A stretch of DNA of 64,000 nucleotides from Methylocapsa acidiphila B2 (GCF_000427445.1 NZ_KE386496.1:2619504-2683503); one strand, 5' to 3'; positions 9,424 through 18,685 are shown, counted from the stretch's first letter. Translations and numbers: made by a program. The notes: a model not told the origin generated them from the sequence alone.

Positions 9424-10059
9424 TCAGTATTTATCAGCTGAAATCATATAACTGCCGTATATTGAAAATAGTGGAAAATATCGTCCCACATATCTTGACG
9501 CCCGTCCCGACCCAAATATTCTAACATTAGAAAATCCATGCATCTGCATTCTTAAGCGAAGAATTTTTGGGAAATGTTGAGTAAGATGACCCGGTCCATA
9601 AACAGAATAATTATATATCTTATTTCTTAAATAATGCGGATTTGGCGTCGTCAGCAACACCCTCCCGCCGATCTTCAATATTCTTTGAATTTCGCAGAGC
9701 GTCTTATCAACGTCTGAAGGGTATAAATGCTCCAGAAATTCTCCCGCAACCACCACGTCGAACGAACGGTCCTCGATCGGCATATCCGTCGCTAGGCCGT
9801 AGATCTTTTCTGAATACGCCTTCGGAAGACGCTCCAGCCGTTCATGAACGCAATCAATGCCGACGATCTGGAGACGATTGTCGAGAGCCTTCAGGGCTTC
9901 GCCGCCGCGCCCGGTATTGCATCCAATATCCAGAAGTTTTTCCGCGCCCGATGGAAGCAACCGGTAAAATTGTCCATAACGTTCGACGGTGAAGCCATCT
10001 TCTTCGGAGATGACCTGAACCTCATTTTGCTGCTCATAGGCTTGAAGCGACACGCTCAC
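9424..10059 (-). CDS. Class I SAM-dependent methyltransferase
   Basis: The 211-residue product has the SAM-binding motif I as LLDIGCNTGRGGEAL (about residues 42-56), an acidic end of strand 2 in VGIDCVHE, and the motif IV region FDVVVAGEFLEHL (about 104-116), followed by LTTPNP. This is the Methyltransf_11/UbiG-like fold. Its place beside polysaccharide genes suggests methylation of a sugar or lipid, but nothing in the sequence fixes the acceptor. Codon use at the 5' end is somewhat AT-richer than in the neighbours. Confidence 0.85.
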   Translation of the reverse strand: MSVSLQAYEQQNEVQVISEEDGFTVERYGQFYRLLPSGAEKLLDIGCNTGRGGEALKALDNRLQIVGIDCVHERLERLPKAYSEKIYGLATDMPIEDRSFDVVVAGEFLEHLYPSDVDKTLCEIQRILKIGGRVLLTTPNPHYLRNKIYNYSVYGPGHLTQHFPKILRLRMQMHGFSNVRIFGSGRASRYVGRYFPLFSIYGSYMISADKY

Positions 10060-10115
10060 AACAAAAGTCCCTCGTTAAAAGACCAATCGACAGGCGTCCG
10101 GCGGCCGAGCGTGGA

Positions 10116-11390
10116 TTACCCGCTGACCCTGCCGCCGCGTTGCACGCTTGCCTGGCGATCGCCATAGGCCGGCGCGGCGACATATGGCTTGCGCGCCCGC
10201 GTGGCGCGGACGATATGGTTGGCGATTTGAGGCGCCGCGAATTTGGCCCCGACAATAAAGCGAAGCACTGGACCGAAGCTGTTCGCCGCCGCCGGACCGG
10301 CAAAATAGAGGCCCGGGACCGTGGACTGCAAAGAGGACGAGAGCACCGGGGTATTGCCGGCCGTCTTAAGCCGGCCGAGAATAGATGCGCTCAAGAACGG
10401 CAAACGTCGGACATCGGGCGCATATCCGGTGGCGGCGACGACATGTTCCGCCGTCAATTGCTTCCTCGCGCCGTCGCGCCCCAGTAAATGAAGGTTCACG
10501 CGGCCGCCTTTAATTTCCGCACAATCCACTGTGTAGCCGAGAAGCGCCGGGACTTTTCCGACAAAACGCTCCTTCATGAACCATCCCGCGGAAGGGCCGA
10601 GCGACTTTCGCACGATGCGCAGCCGTCTTTGTTCAGGAATCCAATGAAAAAGCTGCGGGAAATCCGAATAGAGCAGGCTGCGCCAACCCGGTCCGACGCC
10701 TGACATCGGCGCCGTGAGTCGATCCCAAAGCGGACGGGGCAGTTGCATTTTTTCATGAATGGAGAGGCTTTGGCCGCGCGCGACGAGTTGCGCGTCGGCT
10801 CCGCTTTCATGAAGAAGCGTCGCGAGGTCAATTGCGGAAGAGCCGCCGCCTATGACGACAACCTTTCTCGATTTGAAGGGAGTCAGGTCGTGATGATCCT
10901 GAGAATGCGTGATGAATTCGCTTCCGAGCCCTTCCAGCGCCGGGGGGATCTGCCGAAAATAGCTCAAGCCGACCGCGACCACGACGGCGTCTGCGGCGAC
11001 CGTTTCACCGTCGTCGAGAGTCAGGACAAATTCGTCCTCTCGGCGATCGAGGCCAGCGACAAGCCTGTCCTCGACGTCGGGAGCGAACCTGCTTTGAAAG
11101 GCGAGCCCGTAGGCGTTGAGCGTATCGAGGGGCACCGGAAGGCCGAGATCGGCGTAAGGCAAGCCGGCGTCATGGCAATATTGCTTCAACGTAAAGGCCG
11201 ACTGCGGATCGTACAGGGTCGACGCGAAGCCTTCCGACTTGAGATGCATGCCCGCCGGCATTTGTGTCCGCCAAGGCCCCATCGTCCGGCCGAATATCCG
11301 ATGCTCCACGCCACAGGCGCGCAAATGCGCCGCGATCGACAAGCCATACGGACCGGCTCCGATAATTGCGACTGGAATAGATTTCGTCAT
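10116..11390 (-). CDS. FAD/NAD(P)-dependent oxidoreductase (flavin monooxygenase-like)
   Basis: This 424-residue protein starts with an FAD-binding Rossmann motif, IIGAGPYGLS (about residues 8-17). It has a second nucleotide motif VVIGGGSSAIDLA in the middle (about 160-172) and the ATG motif AATGYAPD near residue 330. That layout is shared by flavin-containing monooxygenases and YdhS/SidA-like hydroxylases. ATG 11390 was preferred over ATG 11402 because AGGAAAG lies just before it. It is 57 bases before the methyltransferase and on the same strand. The substrate is unknown. Confidence 0.82.
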   Translation of the reverse strand: MTKSIPVAIIGAGPYGLSIAAHLRACGVEHRIFGRTMGPWRTQMPAGMHLKSEGFASTLYDPQSAFTLKQYCHDAGLPYADLGLPVPLDTLNAYGLAFQSRFAPDVEDRLVAGLDRREDEFVLTLDDGETVAADAVVVAVGLSYFRQIPPALEGLGSEFITHSQDHHDLTPFKSRKVVVIGGGSSAIDLATLLHESGADAQLVARGQSLSIHEKMQLPRPLWDRLTAPMSGVGPGWRSLLYSDFPQLFHWIPEQRRLRIVRKSLGPSAGWFMKERFVGKVPALLGYTVDCAEIKGGRVNLHLLGRDGARKQLTAEHVVAATGYAPDVRRLPFLSASILGRLKTAGNTPVLSSSLQSTVPGLYFAGPAAANSFGPVLRFIVGAKFAAPQIANHIVRATRARKPYVAAPAYGDRQASVQRGGRVSG

Positions 11391-11533
11391 ATCTTTCCTC
11401 ATACGCGCGTCTGAATAAATCCAAATGATAAAAGCGCCGCGGCCCTTTCGGCCTCCGTCGCGAATGCTGGCTTACGACGCCGAAAATCTCTTCTCCGACG
11501 CAAAATCTCCGGCCCAAATATTGCGCGCCGATC

Positions 11534-12562
11534 CTACAGGCGCGCCAATATTTCCTGCTCCTTGCGCGCAACGAGATGCGATAGCCAATTGCGATAGATG
11601 ATCGCCGCCGGCGTCCCGAGCGACCGGTCCGCCGCCTGGACTTCGGATGCGAGAGGAAATTCGGCCAGGAGCCCTTCATCCCGCCGCACGGCCGCGCGCG
11701 CGCGAAAGCCCGCGAGCCGCTCGACCGAGTCCGCGTCGAAATAGCCTTTCGGAATATTGGGATAGTCGGGCCTTTCCGACCGGAGATATCGCCCGACGTC
11801 GCGCTTGTATTCCTTAAGCAGGACACCCGAGTCATACTCGGGGTGTCCTTGAAAGAACAGGAACAGGGCCTTTCTCTCCTTGATGAAGAGATCGACGCCC
11901 GCCTCGGGCGAACAGGTAAGCACAAGATAGCCGCAGGCGCGCAGGGTCGCCGCGTCGACCTCGTTCCAACGCGAGTGTGGAATTTTCAAGCGCGGCGGAA
12001 GACCGACGACGAGCGGATGATCTTCGACGACGTCGTGGTCGAAGAGGCCGAGGCGTTTGTCAGGAAGCGCGCGGCGTTCGACGCCGTCGAGGTGCAGCAC
12101 CGCGGCATGAGCCGCGAGGCACGACGAAACCGTCGAGACGGCATTGTCTTCCGCCCATTCGAGAACTCGACGAAAATCGGGCCAAAAAGGCTCGTCCTGA
12201 AGCTTCGCCGTCTGCGGCTCGGCCCCGGTGATCACCAGTCCGTCGAGCCGACGATTCCACAGATCCTCGATCGGGGCATAACGTCCGCTGGCGTAATGTC
12301 CGTTTATGTAGCGCAGCCCACGTTCGGCGCGGGGAACGCCGGGTAGGGAGTAGCAAGTAATGCGCAAGGGCGCGCCGCCGCCTGCGGCGCTCATTAATCC
12401 GGCGAACTGTCGTTCCGCGCCTTCGAGCGCAGCGTCCGGCATATTGTTGATCAAGCCGATCTCGATCGGCTCCCGCGAGCTTGGCGTGAGCCTCGTCCGC
12501 ACTGGCTCGCGCCGCCTGATCGAGACGGCGGCGCCCTGATCCGTAGTCAAGATCGCCGGCAT
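11534..12562 (-). CDS. metA: Homoserine O-acyltransferase, MetA (HTS) family
   Basis: The 342-residue product belongs to the MetA family, which acylates L-homoserine from succinyl- or acetyl-CoA as the first step of methionine synthesis. Visible landmarks are the IGLINNMPD start of the domain (about residue 32), the C-containing loop VSSCLAAHAAV (about 140-150), where MetA usually has CWGAQ around the nucleophile, and FFQGHPEYD with the catalytic His and Glu (about 232-240). The cysteine is kept but its surroundings differ from the enterobacterial form. metY lies just upstream on the same strand (gap about 46 bases), so the two make homocysteine by direct sulfhydrylation. Which acyl donor it uses cannot be told by eye. 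Confidence 0.85.
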   Translation of the reverse strand: MPAILTTDQGAAVSIRRREPVRTRLTPSSREPIEIGLINNMPDAALEGAERQFAGLMSAAGGGAPLRITCYSLPGVPRAERGLRYINGHYASGRYAPIEDLWNRRLDGLVITGAEPQTAKLQDEPFWPDFRRVLEWAEDNAVSTVSSCLAAHAAVLHLDGVERRALPDKRLGLFDHDVVEDHPLVVGLPPRLKIPHSRWNEVDAATLRACGYLVLTCSPEAGVDLFIKERKALFLFFQGHPEYDSGVLLKEYKRDVGRYLRSERPDYPNIPKGYFDADSVERLAGFRARAAVRRDEGLLAEFPLASEVQAADRSLGTPAAIIYRNWLSHLVARKEQEILARL

Positions 12563-12608
12563 ATTCGCGCCTCGCCTTCAATCGAAAAAGCCGCCCCCCC
12601 GCGCCGGT

Positions 12609-13883
12609 TCATCGCGTCGCGTCCAACGCCTGAGCGAGATCGGCGAGAATGTCGTCAATATGCTCGATTCCGATGCTGAGGCGGATCGTCTCGGGCGAGA
12701 TGCCCGCCTTGCGCTGCTCCTCTAGCGACAATTGTCGATGCGTGGTCGAGGCTGGATGGCAGGCCAAGGATTTCGCGTCGCCCATGTTGACGAGCCGCTT
12801 GAATAATTTCAACGCATCGAAAAATTTCGCTCCCGACTCGAACCCTCCGGCGACGCCGAAGGTCATCAGGGAGCAGCATCGACCAGCCAAATATCTTTGC
12901 GCGAGCTTGTAGTAAGGGCTCTCCGGAAAGCCGACATAATTGATCCACTCCACGCGATCGTGGGCGCGCAGGAATTCCGCCGCGCGACGCGCATTCTCGA
13001 CATGGCGCTCGACGCGAAGCGGCAAGGTCTCGACGCCTTGCAGCAGCAGAAAAGCGCTCAGAGGCGATAGAGTCGAGCCGGTGTTTCTTTGGGCGACGGT
13101 GCGGCATCGGGCGATATAAGCTGCGTCGCCATACTGCTCCGTGTAGACGACGCCGTGGTAGGACGGCTCCGGCTCGTTGAACATGTAGAAGCGCCGCCGA
13201 TGCTCTCGCCACGGAAACCGCCCGCTGTCGACGATGATCCCCCCCAACGTGGTGCCGTGGCCGCCCATGAATTTCGTCAAGGCGTGAACGACGATATCCG
13301 CGCCATGCTGGATGGGCTTCAGGAGAACAGGCGTCGCGACCGTATTGTCGACGATGAGCGGAACGCCATGCTTGTGGGCGATCTCCGCGAGCGCGGCGAT
13401 GTCGGCGATGTTGCCGGCAGGGTTGCCGACCGTTTCGCAGTAGATCGCGCGCGTGCCGTCGTCGATCAGCCGCTCGATCGCGGCTGGATCGTCGCTTTCG
13501 GCGAAACGCGTATTAATTCCCTGCTTAGGCAGCAGATGCGCGAAAAGCGTGTAGGTGGCCCCGTAAAGCTGAGGCAGCGATACAATGTTGTTTCCCGCCT
13601 CCGCCAGGTTGAGAATGGCGTAATTGATCGCCGCCATCCCCGAGCTCACGGTCAACGCCTCCACGCCGCCCTCGAGCGCCGCGACGCGCCGCTCCAGCAC
13701 GGCGTTGGTCGGATTGCCGATCCTCGTGTAGATATTCCCCTCGACCTCGAGATTGAAAAGCGCGGCCCCATGCTCCGCGCTATCGAATTCATAGGCCACG
13801 GTCTGGTATATCGGCACGGCGCAAGCGTGCGTCGTAGGATCGCCGGCATAGCCGCCATGAATGGAAACGGTCTCATCCTTCAT
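12609..13883 (-). CDS. metY: O-acetyl/succinylhomoserine sulfhydrylase
   Basis: This 424-residue PLP enzyme of the Cys/Met metabolism family would make homocysteine from an O-acylhomoserine and sulfide. The length and start (KDETVSIHGGY) fit MetY. Conserved parts are the Tyr/Arg phosphate-binding stretch YTRIGNPT (about 52-59), SSGMAAINYA (about 79), DNTVATPVLLKP (about 177) and the PLP lysine in HALTKFMGGHGTT (about 204). It precedes metA on the same strand. The ribosome site is weak, and the upstream spacer carries an inverted repeat listed separately. Confidence 0.9.
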   Translation of the reverse strand: MKDETVSIHGGYAGDPTTHACAVPIYQTVAYEFDSAEHGAALFNLEVEGNIYTRIGNPTNAVLERRVAALEGGVEALTVSSGMAAINYAILNLAEAGNNIVSLPQLYGATYTLFAHLLPKQGINTRFAESDDPAAIERLIDDGTRAIYCETVGNPAGNIADIAALAEIAHKHGVPLIVDNTVATPVLLKPIQHGADIVVHALTKFMGGHGTTLGGIIVDSGRFPWREHRRRFYMFNEPEPSYHGVVYTEQYGDAAYIARCRTVAQRNTGSTLSPLSAFLLLQGVETLPLRVERHVENARRAAEFLRAHDRVEWINYVGFPESPYYKLAQRYLAGRCCSLMTFGVAGGFESGAKFFDALKLFKRLVNMGDAKSLACHPASTTHRQLSLEEQRKAGISPETIRLSIGIEHIDDILADLAQALDATR

Positions 13884-13935
13884 TGCGCAGCAAACCTGAC
13901 GATAAAAATTTGTAAATAAGCCTTAAGATGTAAAT

Positions 13936-13963
13936 ATAACAATGAACATTTCAACATTGTTAT
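13936..13963. promoter_or_regulatory. Inverted repeat upstream of metY
   Basis: ATAACAATG (13936-13944) and CATTGTTAT (13955-13963) form a perfect 9-bp inverted repeat with a 10-base spacer, 53 bases before the metY start, in an AT-rich spacer. It could be an operator for a methionine regulator or a 5' leader hairpin. It does not resemble the SAM-II riboswitch often found before such genes in this class. Confidence 0.45.
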
Positions 13964-14132
13964 CACTTTCTAAAGATTTAAGTGATTTATAATTATGTAA
14001 ACAATGCATGCACTATTTTTTATGTCAAGCTTATCAAGACGGACTACACCATGGACCGTTGGTTTATAAATTTATCACAAATATTATCTTTCAGAATATC
14101 TTCTGGGCTGCTTCGGTCGCCCGTCGGCTAAA

Positions 14133-14978
14133 TCATGGGAACGAACGCAGCGCCGCGATGCGATCATCGGGCATCGTCCTGCCTTCCGCCTCGACGCCTC
14201 CCATCAAGAAAACGACTTCGGTGCGATTTTTCGCGCGAAGCTTCTTCATGATATTTCGGACATGAACCTTGACGGTGCTTTCGCACATGCTGAGCTCATG
14301 CGCGATCACCTTGTTGGCTTTGCCTTGCCGCAACAACTCAACCACAGCCATTTGGCGGGCCGTAAAAAGGCCGCGCCGAGGCTTCTCGTCCCGCAACGAC
14401 GGATGTTCTATCGAACCGCGCGACGCGATCAGCGCTCCCGCCGGCACGAAAGTGCCGCCTGCCCTCACGAGATGAATGGCGTGCAGGACGACGTCAAAGG
14501 CCATGCTCGTCGTGACATAGCCGCGCGCGCCCTTGTCCAGCGCCTGGAATATGCTTCGAGGATCCTCCCGATCGGAAACGACGACGATTGCAAGATCGCT
14601 GACAGCCCGCAAAAGCATGGCGACGTCCCGCCCGACCTCGACCTCAGACCTCTCGCCGAGGCAAAGAACGATGACCGGCCCAGGCGCCGCGAAGGGTTGC
14701 TCCTTTAACCAATCTTCCGCAGAAGAAAAGGAACGGACCAAATCGTAGCTGGAGCTGCCCTTCAGACATCGCACAAGGCATTCGCGAATGAGCGCCCGCT
14801 CCTCGATCACGACCAGCGTTCGCAGACCCGCATCCGCCGCCCTTGCCGGAATAGGCGGGCTACGTCGCGCATCAGCGACGAGCGCAACAGCTTCATCCAA
14901 GCCCTTAGGCGCATCAGCCTGCGTAATGAGAAGCGACTCATGAGCGAATGCCGATGATCCCATTTCGGATTCGGCCAT
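14133..14978 (-). CDS. LuxR/NarL-type regulator with degenerate receiver
   Basis: The 281-residue protein has a receiver-like domain (about 53-165) and a C-terminal LuxR helix-turn-helix (FTARQMAVVELLRQG through STVKVHVRNIMKKL, about 205-265). ATG 14978 was chosen because AAGGAGG precedes it by 9 bases. The receiver keeps the acidic pair in VVIEE and a Ser in VVVSD. The phosphoacceptor Asp is Cys in VIVLCLGE (about residue 106), and the usual Lys before helix 5 is Thr in GYVTTSM. It is therefore probably not switched by normal phosphotransfer. The first 50 residues match nothing I know. No sensor kinase is adjacent. Confidence 0.83.
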   Translation of the reverse strand: MAESEMGSSAFAHESLLITQADAPKGLDEAVALVADARRSPPIPARAADAGLRTLVVIEERALIRECLVRCLKGSSSYDLVRSFSSAEDWLKEQPFAAPGPVIVLCLGERSEVEVGRDVAMLLRAVSDLAIVVVSDREDPRSIFQALDKGARGYVTTSMAFDVVLHAIHLVRAGGTFVPAGALIASRGSIEHPSLRDEKPRRGLFTARQMAVVELLRQGKANKVIAHELSMCESTVKVHVRNIMKKLRAKNRTEVVFLMGGVEAEGRTMPDDRIAALRSFP

Positions 14979-15020
14979 GCGACAATGCCTCCTTTTAAAT
15001 TTTGGGGTAAATTGCTTCAT

Positions 15021-15864
15021 CGCCCGGGTACAAAACTCTAAAACAGCTTAACTATAGATATTTAGCTATTAATAAATACAATACGCTAAAAACTTTGCAT
15101 AATCGTCAGTTGATAGTCTTATTTATTTAAAATGCACATATAATGTAAAATGCACAAGTGACTTTCATATACATAAGTTTAATACGAATAGCAACTGCCT
15201 GTATATATTTGACCATGAGGTCTTGTCCAAACCTACCTCCAAATCAAATAGTGGTGAACCTCGCGACGCTTTTGCCGCTCTTGCAACAAAATCGCAGGCC
15301 GTGATGTTCTATTAAATTTTGAAAGTATTTAGCGCGCATACATCATCGCGCTATGTTGCGACATTTATTTTCACTTACTGGATCGACGTGGCATGATGGC
15401 GCAAACGTAAGGCCCTACCAGCTTGAGGCCTTCGATCAAATATACGCATCAGCGGTCGCAGACGACCAAAACACGATCGGATCCGTGTCGGAGCCCGCGA
15501 AGCGCATGGCTTATGTCGCTTCCGAGGGCTCCGGCAAAAATGCTGGCGTCTTAAAAGCAGTTCCGATGGATCAAATGCCCATCCCGCAGCTCGTTTTCCG
15601 ACGCTTAGCGAAAAGCGAGACCCCAGCGCCGAGACGTAAAGCCTTACGCCGGGAGCGGCTGCGCCGGCGGCGTAAGGCTTCGGGCTTTAGGGATGCACCC
15701 GCGGACCCGCCGCAGCGCGCGGATAGGCGCGAGCAATCCACCGACCGTCTGTCAGCAGGACCGGATCTGAAGGGGGAAACGGCCGAGGCGACAACCCGCT
15801 CAATTCGGCAGGAGGCCGCCCATAGCCATGATCAAGAGCCGATTTCGATCCAGATTTACGCGAT
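15021..15864. other. Long spacer, AT-rich then GC-rich with hairpin
   Basis: From 15045 to 15350 the sequence is very AT-rich, and AAAATGCACA is present twice (15129-15138 and 15147-15156, 18-base period). This probably includes the regulator's promoter. From 15353 a 171-codon frame runs to 15868, but its second half is arginine-rich filler across a hairpin, and no family is recognised, so I do not call it a gene. Confidence 0.45.
15639..15680. terminator. Strong stem-loop (13-bp arms)
   Basis: AAGCCTTACGCCG (15639-15651) and CGGCGTAAGGCTT (15668-15680) form a perfect 13-bp stem with a 16-base loop. There is no T run, so it may be a factor-assisted terminator, an RNA structure or a repeat unit, about 190 bases downstream of the DUF465 gene stop on the minus strand. 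Confidence 0.4.
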
Positions 15865-16053
15865 CTAATGCAAGAGCGCATCCGATCGGTCGTGGCGCAA
15901 TTTGGCGATCTCATCCTTGAGCAAAAGCTTGCGACGCTTCAATTCCGCCAGCTTCAGCTCGTCGGCTGCCGGATGGGCCAATTCCTTGGCTATTTCCTTG
16001 TCGAGGGCCTCATGGCGCTGCTCAAGCGCGCTCAAATGAGTATCGAGGGACAT
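15865..16053 (-). CDS. DUF465 (YdcH-like) small coiled-coil protein
   Basis: The 62-residue product (MSLDTHLSALEQRHEALDKE.., with LKLAELKRRKLLLKDEIAKL) matches the DUF465/YdcH pattern: two short charged helices joined by a turn, and the conserved 'LK.rKL.LKDEI'. AAAGGAG precedes the ATG by 6 bases. The function of the family is unknown. A second, related gene lies 325 bases away on the other strand, diverging from it. Confidence 0.85.
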   Translation of the reverse strand: MSLDTHLSALEQRHEALDKEIAKELAHPAADELKLAELKRRKLLLKDEIAKLRHDRSDALLH

Positions 16054-16378
16054 GCAGAACTCCTTTCGTCAAGGTCTTCGCATAGCCATCAAATTTGGCA
16101 CAGGTTTTGGAATTTACGAAGGCGCTTCTTCGGGCTTTCATTCAATTTTCATATCGCCGCCATGTCGTCGAAGAAAGCGCTGCGGCGCCGCGACGGCCCT
16201 TGTCCGAAACGACCGCCGAACTTATTTTCGCGCGTCGCGCGCAACGACGGCATATCGCGAGCGGTCTGTCATCAAGCGTGACCGAGACCCTAGATTGGCT
16301 CAAAGCAGGGGCGAACGCATATTCGCGCCGGCGCCCCAGAAGCTTCGCCCGCCGCTAGAATAAGGAGAGTTTCAATTC
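16054..16378. other. Divergent spacer between the two DUF465 genes
   Basis: This 325-base spacer must carry both promoters. Short overlapping frames are present in several phases, but none has a ribosome site or recognisable product. No repeat or RNA was recognised. Confidence 0.5.
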
Positions 16379-16600
16379 ATGGCCGAAAAACTGAGCGACG
16401 AAGACCGCGCCTTGCTACAGGCGGAGCTCGAGCATCTCAAGCAAGAGCACCGCGATCTCGACGCCGCGATCGAAGCGTTGCTCCAGCTCGGCGCCGCCGC
16501 CGATCAACTGCAAGTTCAACGGCTCAAAAAGCGCAAGCTCGTTTTGCGCGACCGCCTCGTCTTCCTCGAAGATCAGCTGACGCCGGATATTATCGCGTGA
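16379..16600 (+). CDS. DUF465-like small coiled-coil protein (second copy)
   Basis: The 73-residue product contains LEHLKQEHRDLDAAIEALL and then QRLKKRKLVLRDRLVFLEDQ, the DUF465 two-helix pattern with the RLKKRKL.L.D core. AAGGAG lies 11 bases before ATG. It is diverged from the copy at 15865-16053, so the pair looks like an old duplication. It overlaps no other gene and converges on the pmtA-like gene with a 15-base gap. Confidence 0.8.
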   Translation: MAEKLSDEDRALLQAELEHLKQEHRDLDAAIEALLQLGAAADQLQVQRLKKRKLVLRDRLVFLEDQLTPDIIA

Positions 16601-16615
16601 GGAGGCGCGTCAGGC

Positions 16616-17320
16616 CTACAGCTTCTCGATGCGCGCGAGGGTGAACAATCCGAAAGGCGCCAGCCGCCGCCGCTCCAACAGGCGAACCTGGGGATTGGAG
16701 TCGATCCAATCTCCCAAGATGGACCAAGGAAATTCCGGTCGCCACCCGAGTTCCGCGCTGCACCTTGCGAGCATGCTTTCAATCCAAGCCATAGGGCCGG
16801 ACGCCGCGCCGACATGGTTGACGAGGATGATTTGGCCGCCGGGCTTTGCGACCCGAACCAATTCGTCGAGGCTTGCCTCCGGCTCCGGCACGACGGTCAG
16901 AACATAAGGCGCAACCACCGCATCGAAATGACTGTCGGGAAAGGCGAGCCGCGTTGCGTCCATCGCCGCGAGCCCCTCCACATTGGATAGAGCCTTGGCG
17001 CCGACGCGGCGCTGCGCGCGCCGCAACATCGGCTCGGATAGATCAATGCCGATCAATTTGGTTCGGCGATCGAACATGGGAAGTTCGAGGCCCGTGCCCA
17101 CCCCGACGTCGAGGACTCGTCCGCCCGGGCGGGCGCCGGCGGCGGCAACCGCTTTCCGTCCAGGCCGCATGACCAAGGCGAAGACAAAGTCATAAACCGG
17201 CGCCCAGCGCGCATAGCTCGACTTGACATGCTTATTGTCGAGGATGGAGACCTCGTGCGCCTCTGGCGCGGACGCCGCATCCGAGGCGAGCATGGGGCCG
17301 GAAAAGACTTCCTCCTGCAC
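16616..17320 (-). CDS. pmtA: Phosphatidylethanolamine N-methyltransferase-like (PmtA)
   Basis: The 234-residue SAM-dependent methyltransferase has motif I VLDVGVGTGLELP (about residues 69-81), acidic GIDLSEPML (about 91) and the typical alphaproteobacterial PmtA start YARWAPVYDFVF (about 36-47). PmtA methylates phosphatidylethanolamine three times to phosphatidylcholine at the membrane. The family also includes UbiE-like enzymes, so the lipid substrate is inferred from the N-terminus. The first in-frame start is GTG at 17320; ATG 17293 is an alternative. Confidence 0.75.
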   Translation of the reverse strand: MQEEVFSGPMLASDAASAPEAHEVSILDNKHVKSSYARWAPVYDFVFALVMRPGRKAVAAAGARPGGRVLDVGVGTGLELPMFDRRTKLIGIDLSEPMLRRAQRRVGAKALSNVEGLAAMDATRLAFPDSHFDAVVAPYVLTVVPEPEASLDELVRVAKPGGQIILVNHVGAASGPMAWIESMLARCSAELGWRPEFPWSILGDWIDSNPQVRLLERRRLAPFGLFTLARIEKL

Positions 17321-17416
17321 GGGCGTTAACCTCCAGCCTGGGCCGTCGACGGATTGAGCTCCGAGAATCGGAGACCGCCGCCGCGATCGCGTTTTTTTAG
17401 TTTGTTTATTCGAAAT

Positions 17417-18685
17417 TCAGGCCCCGCCCGCTGCAGGAGCTTCAACCAAAGACGGAAACTCATCCGTCCGCGCGCGGCGCGAGATCTTAGTCGCGGCCGG
17501 GCAAGCCGGTTCAGTCGCGCTGATGAAGCCTCCGCCCAGAACCCGCGCCTGTGGCCGGTCCGACTCGTAAAAGACGCAAGCTTGGCCGGGAGACACCGCG
17601 TCCTCGTCGCTCGCGAACTCGACCAAGGTGTCGCCGTCGGCGACATAAAGATAGCCTGGAACAGGCGGTCGGCTGGAGCGCACCTGCACGAAAAGCTCAC
17701 GCCCTTCACTCGTCGCGGCCCCAGGCCCGTCGGGGCCGATCCAGTTGAGGCCGCGCAGTCGCACCAGGCGCGTCGCAAGCGCCCGTCGCGGACCAACGAT
17801 CACGCGCGCGCGCGCCGCATCGAGCCGGATGACGAAAAGAGGCTCGCCCGCGGCGGCGCCTGTGGCGCCCAGTCCCAGCCCGCGCCTCTGCCCGATCGTA
17901 TAATGGATGACGCCCGAATGACGCCCGAGAACGCGGCCGTCGACATGGACGATCTCGCCAGGCGCCGCCGCGCCCGGCGACAGGCGCTCGATGAGATCGC
18001 TATATTTGCCTTCAGGCACGAAGCAAATATCCTGGCTGTCCGCTTTATCGGCGACGAGCAGGTCGAATCGGCGCGCCAAGGCGCGAACCTCGCTCTTGGC
18101 CAAATCGCCGAGGGGAAAGCGCAAAAGCTCAAGCTGGGCCTTTGTCGTGGCGAACAGGAAATAGCTTTGGTCTCGCGTGGCGTCGGCGGCGCGGTGGAGC
18201 GCCCGCCGTCCGGATGAGTCGAGCCTCGAGGAGACATAATGCCCCGTCGCCAGCGCATCCGCGCCGAGATCCTGCGCCGTCTGGAACAAATCGGCGAATT
18301 TGATCTCGCTGTTGCAGGAGACGCAGGGGATGGGGGTCTCCCCCGTCACATAGCTATGCGCGAAAGGATCGATGACCTTTTTACGGAATAGCTCCTCGTA
18401 ATCCAGAACATAGTGGGGAATGCCGAGACGCGACGCGACGGTGCGGGCGTCTTGAATGTCCTGGCCAGCGCAGCAAGATCCTTTGCGATGGACTGCGTCT
18501 CCATGATCATAAAGCTGCAGGGTCACCCCGATCACGTCGTAACCCTGCTCCTTGAGCAGAGCGGCGACGACTGCGGAATCGACGCCGCCCGACATTGCGA
18601 CGACGACGCGAGTCTGCGCCGGCGGCTTCGCAAAGCCCAGACTATTGACGCCGTCGTTGTGTCTCGAAGCTTGGCTTTTCGTCAT
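17417..18685 (-). CDS. mnmA: tRNA-specific 2-thiouridylase
   Basis: The 422-residue enzyme puts sulfur on U34 of Lys, Glu and Gln tRNAs using ATP. It shows the PP-loop [10 protein letters not shown] (about residue 28), the KGSCCAG and IPHYVLDY segments typical of MnmA, the catalytic cysteine in PCVSCN (about 120), the QSYFLF motif and the GQRRGLGLG stretch. I chose ATG 18685 ([10 protein letters not shown]) because the upstream 37 codons are arginine-rich and not conserved. It stands alone on its strand, with sciP starting 407 bases away in the other direction. Confidence 0.93.
   Translation of the reverse strand: MTKSQASRHNDGVNSLGFAKPPAQTRVVVAMSGGVDSAVVAALLKEQGYDVIGVTLQLYDHGDAVHRKGSCCAGQDIQDARTVASRLGIPHYVLDYEELFRKKVIDPFAHSYVTGETPIPCVSCNSEIKFADLFQTAQDLGADALATGHYVSSRLDSSGRRALHRAADATRDQSYFLFATTKAQLELLRFPLGDLAKSEVRALARRFDLLVADKADSQDICFVPEGKYSDLIERLSPGAAAPGEIVHVDGRVLGRHSGVIHYTIGQRRGLGLGATGAAAGEPLFVIRLDAARARVIVGPRRALATRLVRLRGLNWIGPDGPGAATSEGRELFVQVRSSRPPVPGYLYVADGDTLVEFASDEDAVSPGQACVFYESDRPQARVLGGGFISATEPACPAATKISRRARTDEFPSLVEAPAAGGA

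Noticed and set aside
13884-14132. SAM-II riboswitch before metY
   Set aside because: The expected conserved stretches of the motif were not found in the spacer on the coding strand.
15353-15868. 171-codon frame on the plus strand
   Set aside because: The second half is arginine-rich filler across a strong hairpin, no family is recognised, and it runs into the opposite-strand DUF465 stop.
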